Source: Paraburkholderia tropica (GTDB taxonomy: Bacteria; Pseudomonadota; Gammaproteobacteria; Burkholderiales; Burkholderiaceae). From it: a stretch of 64,000 bases of DNA. Below are positions 58,476-64,000 of the stretch, piece after piece. The stretch is from assembly GCF_900109265.1 (NCBI RefSeq), contig NZ_FNZM01000023.1, positions 1-64,000 on the forward strand, given 5' to 3'. Both the position numbers and the translations under genes were made by a program. The notes under the pieces were generated by a model. It was given only the letters and a program-made list of their open reading frames with translations, had not been told where the DNA came from and made no database searches. Numbering within the stretch: the stretch's first letter is position 1; each line of letters opens with the position of its first letter.

Positions 58476-59621
58476 ATGGCGGCAATCCTCAACGTGCGCG
58501 CGGTGGTGCGCGGCTACCGGCTGACGCCCACTGTATCGGCGGCGCTCATCCTGCTGCTTGACGAGCACGTGTCGTCGGTCCACAGCCGTACGCGTATCAG
58601 CGCGAAGCCGCTATCGATCAAGACGCAGGAGTTCCGTGTGCGGGCGATCTGCGCGGCGCTGGTTGAACTGCGCGAAGGCGGGTTCGCGCTCGCGACACCG
58701 TGGAACCTGCGGCGCAAGCACATTGAATGGCTGGTGCAGCAGTGGATTGGGGCAGGGCAAAGCGGCGGCACCATCGAAAACAAGCTCACGTACCTGCGCG
58801 CGTTGTGCGAGTGGATGAACAAGGAAACGTTGGTCGGCACGCTGGCCGACTATGCGAACCGCAAGGAACAGGGCCTCGTTCGCTCATACGTGGCAGAGGT
58901 GGATCGTTCGTGGGACGCGAACGGCGTGAGTGCCCATGACAAGATCGGGGAAATCGCACTCACGTGTCCGCGTGTCGCGGTGCAGTTAAAACTTCAGGTC
59001 GCGTTCGGGCTGCGCATCGAGGAGAGCTTCATGCTCCAGCCAACGCGCGCGGTGAAAGATCTCGAACTGCTCGAAGTGACCCGCGGCACGAAGGGCGGGC
59101 GCGATCGCGAGGTGCCGATCGATGCGAAGTTCGATGTGCTCGAGGAAGCGGCACGCCTTGCGAATCCGATGACTGGTTCGACCGTACCGGCCGATCGGAC
59201 GCTCAAGCAGTGGCGCAACTGGTACTACTACGTGCTGGAACGGCATGGCATCACGAAAGCGGGCCTTGGCGTGACGAGCCACGGGCTGCGCCATCAGTTC
59301 CTGCAGGAGATGTATGAGCGGTGGGCGCGGGTTGCGGCGCCAGTGAAACGCGCGGGCGAGCGCCCCGATCCTGAGCTTCACGCGCAGGCTATTCGCCGTG
59401 TGGTCCAAGCCGCGGGCCACAGTCGCCCGACCAAGGCCAACGCCTATATTTCGACGTTTGCGCGCCAGGAGCGGCTCGCGAAAACGAACCCGACGATCGA
59501 CGAAGTGCGCTCGGCGCTCGAGGCTGCGGCCGGGAACAAGTCGCACGCAGCGGCCGCGCTGGGTATTTCGAGACAGGCGCTGTACCGGCTTCTGAATGCG
59601 GCGTCAGCGGAATTCGTCTGA
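58476..59621 (+). CDS. Tyrosine recombinase with Fis-like C-terminal HTH
   Basis: The ATG at 58476 (MAAILNVRAVVRGYRLTPTV) follows GAAGCGAGAAACC; earlier in-frame starts are less likely. The 381 residues have a core-binding domain (about 20-135) and a catalytic domain with Arg180 (FGLRIEES), His269 and Arg272 (SHGLRHQF), His315 (AGHSRPTK) and Tyr324 (NAYISTF). The last 40 residues (AAAGNKSHAAAALGISRQALYRLLN, about 350-375) form a Fis-type helix-turn-helix, unusual in integrases. It could resolve multimers, invert a segment or integrate; no att pair was identified. A terminator follows at 59824. Confidence 0.88.
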   Translation: MAAILNVRAVVRGYRLTPTVSAALILLLDEHVSSVHSRTRISAKPLSIKTQEFRVRAICAALVELREGGFALATPWNLRRKHIEWLVQQWIGAGQSGGTIENKLTYLRALCEWMNKETLVGTLADYANRKEQGLVRSYVAEVDRSWDANGVSAHDKIGEIALTCPRVAVQLKLQVAFGLRIEESFMLQPTRAVKDLELLEVTRGTKGGRDREVPIDAKFDVLEEAARLANPMTGSTVPADRTLKQWRNWYYYVLERHGITKAGLGVTSHGLRHQFLQEMYERWARVAAPVKRAGERPDPELHAQAIRRVVQAAGHSRPTKANAYISTFARQERLAKTNPTIDEVRSALEAAAGNKSHAAAALGISRQALYRLLNAASAEFV

Positions 59622-59823
59622 CGAAATTGTGTGCGGTCGCGCACATAACACGCGGGCCGCGAGCGGCAAGATGCACGGTCCAGTTGCCGCCGGTCGGGGA
59701 GTGGCAAATGGGTGGGAAAGAACCGACGAAACGGGGGAAGAGAGGACCGAAGCGCGAGGCACAATGACCTTGTTGGGTCTCTCAGATTCTGGCATCCCCG
59801 GCACTCGCCAGAATCATCCTTCG

Positions 59824-59858
59824 ACCGGCCTTTATCGAAAGATAGGCCGGTTTTTTTT
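59824..59858. terminator. Terminator after recombinase gene
   Basis: ACCGGCCTTTATC-GAAA-GATAGGCCGGT followed by eight T. It lies between the recombinase and the convergent Lar-like gene. Confidence 0.88.
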
Positions 59859-59881
59859 CGTCGGTATGCCGCGTTCAACGG

Positions 59882-60553
59882 TCACCAGCGATCCCGGTCC
59901 GGCAACGAATCGACTGCCGAGGCGATGACGTCCTCGAACAGGCGGTCCTGATCTTCCGGATGGGTGTAGACCTTTGGGAACTGTACGTACCGTTCGCCGT
60001 CAATATCGACCCATTTTGTGAGCTGGACGAGCTTGCGGTAACGCGCAGCGTCGTTGAGCACCGGGTCGATGGGCCACGAGTCGAACGTCACGACTGTCGC
60101 GTCGATGAGGCGACGGGCGAGCATCGCGAATATCGGCCCCATTTCCTCCCAGTCGGCTTTGGTGCGCGAGAGCAGGTCCAGTACAGCCGGGATATCGGAG
60201 ACACCGACTTCACGCTCTACAAGCCGTTGAAGATCAGTCTTGTCCGCCTCGGGCCGGTTCAGGCGGGCGTTCCAGATTTCCCCGACGGCATTGCGCGCGG
60301 CCGTGTCGTCCTCCTCGCACGCTACCCACGGGGTCTGCATTCCGCACCCGGCGCAGTAGATGCAGACGATAGCCTCGGTTTTTGGGGCTTCGGGCGGTCT
60401 ATGCATCATGTCGCCGAGAACGGGCGGGCCGCCGAATCTCCCCCATCTTGTCTGGTCGTACCACGGGTCGGGCGAGTCGGAGATGATTCGCTGCGAACGT
60501 CCGACGGTCGGTCGGCCGCCGCAGTGGTCGCAAGGTATGAGCTGCTCGTACAT
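59882..60553 (-). CDS. Lar-type zinc-ribbon protein, 223 aa
   Basis: The N-terminus holds a zinc ribbon of the Lar (restriction-alleviation) style: IPCDHCGGRPTVGRSQ, then IVCIYCAGCGMQTPW and EEDDTAARNAVGEIWNARLN. Lar-like domains follow the pattern CPxCGG ... CxxCG ... A-x-x-x-WN-x-R, which fits. Residues from about 105 onward are an extra helical domain (LQRLVEREVGVSDIPAVLDL) I do not recognise. Small Lar proteins help phage and plasmids escape type I restriction; the fusion here might do the same or act in another regulatory role. It is the last gene of the minus-strand cluster. Confidence 0.6.
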   Translation of the reverse strand: MYEQLIPCDHCGGRPTVGRSQRIISDSPDPWYDQTRWGRFGGPPVLGDMMHRPPEAPKTEAIVCIYCAGCGMQTPWVACEEDDTAARNAVGEIWNARLNRPEADKTDLQRLVEREVGVSDIPAVLDLLSRTKADWEEMGPIFAMLARRLIDATVVTFDSWPIDPVLNDAARYRKLVQLTKWVDIDGERYVQFPKVYTHPEDQDRLFEDVIASAVDSLPDRDRW

Positions 60554-60680
60554 GGCGAGTCGGGTGGTTGGAATAGGCCGCCATTATCCAACGTCCCCGT
60601 GAATTCAATTCTGCAAGGTGCGTAGCGGATTGGCCGCAACTCGCCGGAATCATCGGGGACGCATCGCCTGATGCTTCACC

Positions 60681-61763
60681 TCAGGCGCGAGCAGTCGCTT
60701 CAACCGCGCGGCGGTGGCAACGTTCCTTGTGCACGGGAAAGCCGTCATGCACACGCCCGTCCAGTAACCGACCGGCGACCTTCTTGCCGACTCTGAGCAC
60801 GTATGCGTCGTCCTTCTGGAAAATCTCGGCGTCGCGGTCGAGCCGCAATTCACCGGAGACTGAAAGCGATGCTGCCGCGCTCGCCGCGTCGCGCTGGATC
60901 GTGTCCGCCTGATCGGCCGGCAACCATTCGCCCCATTGCTTGAACAGGAACGGAACGGCCGCGTTTGCGCACTGGTCACGAAGTGATCGGGCCCAGTGCG
61001 TGTGCATGGGCCGCGCCCCCGCGCCGCTCTCGCCGCCGGCAATCACCCAGTCGATGACGTCGTGCATGCCACTCTGGTGAATAGGATCGGTGACGTGGCC
61101 AGCGCACGTAGCGCAATAGCCATGCTCGTATCTCGCAGCCTGGACAAAGCCCGTTTCGCATCGCGGCCAGCCCGGGGTGAGGAAATCGCTGATATCGACC
61201 GGTCCGAGCAACGGCTCCATGCTCAGGAACTTCACCGCGGCCGGTGTTTCAAGCAGCTTCGGGATGTCGCGCTCCGCCTCGATCTCGTTGACGATCGTCG
61301 CGCCGAGCCAGAGGTTCGGCCAGGCGCCCGCGTCCCACGTCCGGGCACCGGACGACATTTCCAGAACCGCCTCGTTGAGCATGGCCCGCGCGTTGCCGAT
61401 TCGCTTCGTGAGGATCAGCCAGTCCAGGTCGGGTGTCTGTGCGATGAGACGGAGCAGATCGGCGCGCCAGGCGGGCGGCACTTCGTTGTCGAACACGTCG
61501 GATAGAGAAGAGCAGAAGACACGCTGCCGCCGGCCGTGGGTGGCGAAGAACGTTGCGTGCGCAGCATTCCAGCGTTTGGGGATCTCCCACGTGGAAACGG
61601 CGGTTCGGTGGCGCGGCTGTCCGGCGCCCCACCTGACGTCGAGGATGCGCGTCGCGCGCTCGCGCTCCGCGTAACAGTTGTCGCAGCCCGCAGAGACCTT
61701 GGTGCAGCCGATCCAGGCGTTGAACGAGTGATCGGCCCATTCGATTCTGGTGTTCTCTGCCAT
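60681..61763 (-). CDS. DUF5131 / phage Gp37-Gp68 family protein
   Basis: The ATG at 61763 (MAENTRIEWADHSFNAWIGC) starts a 360-residue protein. The family signature is clear: WIGCTKVSAGCDNCYAERERA with Cys20, Cys27 and Cys30, an iron-sulfur-type CX6CX2C cluster as in radical-SAM-like enzymes, then VFCSSLSDVFDNEVPPAWR, DWLILTKRIGNA, LWLGATIVNE, FLSMEPLLGPVDI and WVIAGGESGAGARPMH, with FLFKQWGEW near the end. Family knowledge: common in phages and plasmids; chemistry not established. It overlaps the upstream gene by a few bases (stop at 61766, next start 61763), so they are coupled. Confidence 0.9.
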   Translation of the reverse strand: MAENTRIEWADHSFNAWIGCTKVSAGCDNCYAERERATRILDVRWGAGQPRHRTAVSTWEIPKRWNAAHATFFATHGRRQRVFCSSLSDVFDNEVPPAWRADLLRLIAQTPDLDWLILTKRIGNARAMLNEAVLEMSSGARTWDAGAWPNLWLGATIVNEIEAERDIPKLLETPAAVKFLSMEPLLGPVDISDFLTPGWPRCETGFVQAARYEHGYCATCAGHVTDPIHQSGMHDVIDWVIAGGESGAGARPMHTHWARSLRDQCANAAVPFLFKQWGEWLPADQADTIQRDAASAAASLSVSGELRLDRDAEIFQKDDAYVLRVGKKVAGRLLDGRVHDGFPVHKERCHRRAVEATARA

Positions 61764-61765
61764 GC

Positions 61766-62416
61766 TCAAGCCCCGGACGTCTCATTGCTGCAGACGCCGA
61801 GGACGTATTGCCGGATCGTCTGCATCGAGTGGGCGTCAGCGCGCGCGGTCGCTCCCCCGAGGACCGATTCGTCGAGCGGCGTGCACATACGATCGAGGGC
61901 CGCGAGGACGTTCGCGGGAATCGGGTGGTCGATGACGTCGCGCGCGAGCAGCTCGGCATCGTCGAGTGCGTTCGATACGCCGGTGCGTGCAATCCCGTCG
62001 GGCAGCGCGAGCAGATCCATGCGTGCGCGGGCGAGCGTGGCGAACAGGCGTGCGGCGCGCTCGCGCGGCGGCTTTGGCGCTGATCCGTGGCGGGTGTCGC
62101 ACGCCGTTTCTGTCTCGTCTTCGATTGCTAGCAGCGCATCGCCGGCACCGCACAGCAGCCGTGCCGTGGTCCAGTTCTGGTTGTCGAGCGATTGAAGGCC
62201 GGTTTGAACGCGCCCGATCGCGCGGGAATAGAGGAATGCGGCGACCGGTCCGGCTCCGTTCGCTTCCATCGGATTGCGGTAGAGCGGGGGCAGCGAATCG
62301 AGCCAGCGCTGGACGTCGGCGACAGAAACGGTATCGGTTGGGCAGCCGGGAAAGAGAAGGCGGTGGCTGGCTTCGGGTTCGGAGTTGCTGGCGGCGTGTG
62401 CCGTGGTCTGAGACAT
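61766..62416 (-). CDS. Hypothetical protein, 216 aa
   Basis: MSQTTAHAASNSEPEASHRL starts a soluble, mostly helical protein (VADVQRWLDSLPPLYRNPME, ERAARLFATLARARMDLLAL, TIRQYVLGVC at the end). No family is recognised. It has its own promoter-like element (62457-62483), which overlaps the end of the DUF1173-like gene, and runs straight into the DUF5131 gene. Confidence 0.6.
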   Translation of the reverse strand: MSQTTAHAASNSEPEASHRLLFPGCPTDTVSVADVQRWLDSLPPLYRNPMEANGAGPVAAFLYSRAIGRVQTGLQSLDNQNWTTARLLCGAGDALLAIEDETETACDTRHGSAPKPPRERAARLFATLARARMDLLALPDGIARTGVSNALDDAELLARDVIDHPIPANVLAALDRMCTPLDESVLGGATARADAHSMQTIRQYVLGVCSNETSGA

Positions 62417-62456
62417 GTTGTGCGTTCCGTAGGATGAAAAAGTGAGGTGCTCTTTC

Positions 62457-62483
62457 AGCCTACGGCTCGCAGCACAAAGTCAA
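62457..62483 (-). promoter_or_regulatory. Promoter-like TTGACT-N15-TAGGCT
   Basis: On the minus strand CTTGACTT, 14 bases, TAGGCTGA, 41 bases upstream of the 62416 ATG. The -35 box covers the stop codon of the DUF1173-like gene (62480-62482). Confidence 0.6.
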
Positions 62484-63700
62484 GCTCTGGCGGACGCGGG
62501 CGGCAGCGCGATGTGTTCGAGCGGTTCGCGGTCCACGTTCCATTCAACGGCGGGGATGCCGCGCTCGGCGCGCAACGCCCGCTTCTCGGCCTTGCGCCGC
62601 TCGTAGCTGGCGAGACCGTTCATGCCGTAGACCTCGACGTGCGTCGCAGGGCGTGTATCGAGGAGCACGAAATCGGGAAGCATGTCGTCCGCCGCGCTCA
62701 TGCGAATCGGCTTCTCGAAGATTCGCCGTGCGGAAACGAGTCGATTGGCCATGGCGACTTCGTGGATTGAGTCGCACGGAAGAAATGTCGAGGAACACAG
62801 CATGGCGGCGAGGTCTACGACGCGCAGGTGTCCCTTTGCAGTACGTTCGACCAGCAGGATGGCAATGACGCGTGCGCTGCCGTCGCCGACGGCGCGCCAC
62901 GCGTGCGCGTAGGTCTTTGCAGCGTGGTCGACGAGTGCCGTCGTCGAGAAGTACTTCTGGCGTCGCTGGCGAAGCGTGATGGATTTTCCGTAGGGTGTGT
63001 CGGCGACCTCTCCCAGCTCACCGAGGACCAGCGCCCGCTGTGAGACCGCCCCGTCGTTGCTGATCCGGCTCAGGAACGCATCGAACTCCGCGTTGATCGT
63101 TTCGCGCTCACTTTCCTCGTACCTCCGCATCACGTAGAGGACCTCCTCGGCAGGCGCGCCGTTGATCTTCGCTTGCGCGCCGAGTCCCGCGAGCAGCATG
63201 GCATTGACTGCGCCCCAGCCGCGCGCCATCGACGTGCCGGGCCACGACGTCAGCCCCGCGCTCTGCCAAAGTGCCTGAAGAAACGCGAGAAGCGGTGCGC
63301 GGCGGCGCGTCGTGCGAGGCGCTGTTCCCGTTTTCGGTGTACGTGGGCCGGGTACGACGTCACGCTGGATGAGGGAGGCGTCGAGACGAACGTTCAGACC
63401 ATCCTGTCCGTCGATGATCGCGGCCGTTGAATCCCCGCCGGCCGCGGGCCGCTCACGCCCCGGGTCTTTCTGGAAGTCGCACCCCGGCGCGTGATGGACC
63501 CCGTCGTCTGGCCAGCCAGCGAGGTGGAACAGTGAGCCGTAGCGGCGGATCACGAGCTGTCGGGGCTGATCGGTCCGGCAGTGGCAGAGGGCATAACCGG
63601 GCGTGACCTTCGCGCGTTCGAGCGATCTGGCGTACCGGGCGGGATGCTCTTGCACCTCGGTCAGCGCGACCCGGACTCCTGAGAATGTCACATCAGGCAT
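62480..63700 (-). CDS. DUF1173-like plasmid protein, 406 aa
   Basis: The start MPDVTFSGVRVALTEVQEHP follows the end of the small membrane gene (short overlap). A CHC motif occurs early (GYALCHCRTDQPRQLVIRRYGS, residues about 35-55) with HHAPGCDF nearby, suggesting metal binding. The C-terminal region (MLPDFVLLDTRPATHVEVYGMNGLASYERRKAEKR, about 355-390) has an Asp ... Glu-Val-x-Gly arrangement like a PD-(D/E)XK nuclease core. The overall pattern matches DUF1173 proteins often found on Burkholderia plasmids. Enzymatic activity is inferred from motif only. Confidence 0.7.
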   Translation of the reverse strand: MPDVTFSGVRVALTEVQEHPARYARSLERAKVTPGYALCHCRTDQPRQLVIRRYGSLFHLAGWPDDGVHHAPGCDFQKDPGRERPAAGGDSTAAIIDGQDGLNVRLDASLIQRDVVPGPRTPKTGTAPRTTRRRAPLLAFLQALWQSAGLTSWPGTSMARGWGAVNAMLLAGLGAQAKINGAPAEEVLYVMRRYEESERETINAEFDAFLSRISNDGAVSQRALVLGELGEVADTPYGKSITLRQRRQKYFSTTALVDHAAKTYAHAWRAVGDGSARVIAILLVERTAKGHLRVVDLAAMLCSSTFLPCDSIHEVAMANRLVSARRIFEKPIRMSAADDMLPDFVLLDTRPATHVEVYGMNGLASYERRKAEKRALRAERGIPAVEWNVDREPLEHIALPPASARA

Positions 63701-63944
63701 CGCTTCCTCGCTCTTTAGCTCGGCGGTATTCGGCCGCCGTCTCGGGTTCGGTGATCACGCGCTGCGCTGCTCGCCGCTTTCGCCATCTATCCAGCAGCGC
63801 GAACGCGACACACATAAAAATCACCGCGCCAAAGGCCACGTATGCAATCCATGTAACGTGAAAGGCGCTTGCGAGGCGGATGGCGATCCATGCGATCAGG
63901 GACGGCACGACGATGATGGGTACGCATTCGAGTAGCGAGTACAT
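63693..63944 (-). CDS. Small membrane protein, 83 aa
   Basis: MYSLLECVPIIVVPSLIAWI starts two helices (about 7-25 and 30-50, FHVTWIAYVAFGAVIFMCVA) and a charged C-terminus (RWRKRRAAQRVITEPETAAEYRRAKERG). The stop overlaps the start of the DUF1173-like gene (63700), so the two are coupled. No family is recognised. Confidence 0.6.
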   Translation of the reverse strand: MYSLLECVPIIVVPSLIAWIAIRLASAFHVTWIAYVAFGAVIFMCVAFALLDRWRKRRAAQRVITEPETAAEYRRAKERGSDA

Positions 63945-63950
63945 GGCGGG

Positions 63951-63998
63951 TCAGGCAAGGATTTCGAGTTGACATTCGGGGCCACGCCAGAACGAACC
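63951..63998 (-). CDS. 3' end of a gene that continues beyond the window
   Basis: The last minus-strand codons before the stop at 63953-63951 read GSFWRGPECQLEILA. The phrase is protein-like, and the stop lies 7 bases before the next ATG (63944), as in an operon. The rest of the gene is outside the window. Confidence 0.5.
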   Translation of the reverse strand, partial: GSFWRGPECQLEILA

Positions 63999-64000
63999 GT

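Noticed and set aside
58450-59650. GCACATAACA at 58450 and 59641 as recombination sites around the tyrosine recombinase gene
   Set aside because: Identity is limited to 10 bp with no extended or inverted flanks; chance is a sufficient explanation.

Overview
The window looks like part of a large plasmid or other secondary replicon of a high-GC beta-proteobacterium, most likely Burkholderiaceae (Burkholderia, Paraburkholderia or Caballeronia). The support is a Rep_3-type initiator with iterons, a type Ia ParAB pair with a palindromic centromere-like array, an actin-like ParM with a small partner, plasmid-style SSB and primase, and Burkholderia-type H-NS proteins. The genus is an inference from protein style and base composition; I could not search a database. 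I saw no tRNA, rRNA or CRISPR array.

Layout. 0-5 kb: accessory island with a 5'-cut KAP-type NTPase, phage remnants, an HNH nuclease and a GIY-YIG protein. 4.7-9.2 kb: a minus-strand three-gene envelope operon (OmpA-like lipoprotein, five-helix membrane protein, exported VWA-like protein). 10-12.4 kb: a CAP-domain lipoprotein and an alpha/beta-hydrolase-like protein. 12.4-17.9 kb: small hypotheticals, an H-NS protein with two DNA-binding motifs and a histone-H1-like tail, and a YhcG/DUF1016 nuclease whose coding region carries two palindromes. 17.9-23 kb: a decayed zone with a broken HEAGH-type gene, a frameshifted H-NS gene and an integrase scrap.

23-29.4 kb is the replication and partition core: six near-identical 19-bp palindromes (candidate parS) behind parB, then parA, an iteron origin and repA, and a second ParB-like gene. 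29.7-45.4 kb is one long plus-strand operon. It joins a VirB8-VirB9-VirB10 secretion core to a type IVb pilus set (PilL/TcpQ-like proteins, two lytic transglycosylases, PilN, PilO, PilP, PilQ, PilR, PilS, PilV) and ends with a Cys-rich secreted protein and a terminator. No VirB4, VirD4, relaxase or prepilin peptidase lies in the window.

45.5-50.8 kb holds minus-strand genes: a second CAP lipoprotein, an operon led by a FlhC-like regulator, a coiled-coil protein and a NERD protein. 51.2-55.3 kb is a plus-strand DNA-metabolism operon (ssb, Toprim primase and unknowns). 55.4-64 kb carries small membrane proteins, a ParM/ParR-like pair with a repeat-rich leader, a tyrosine recombinase with a Fis-like tail, and a minus-strand cluster (Lar-like zinc ribbon, DUF5131, DUF1173-like and others).

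Three sets of shared non-coding motifs tie the replicon together: a promoter-like TTGACTT-N14-TARNCT element upstream of at least five minus-strand genes; a GACAGGCGCYTGTC operator-like palindrome upstream of both the pilus operon and the ssb operon; and a CCGGTTTAATCCCGGA repeat block found both upstream of parM and beside the candidate parS array.
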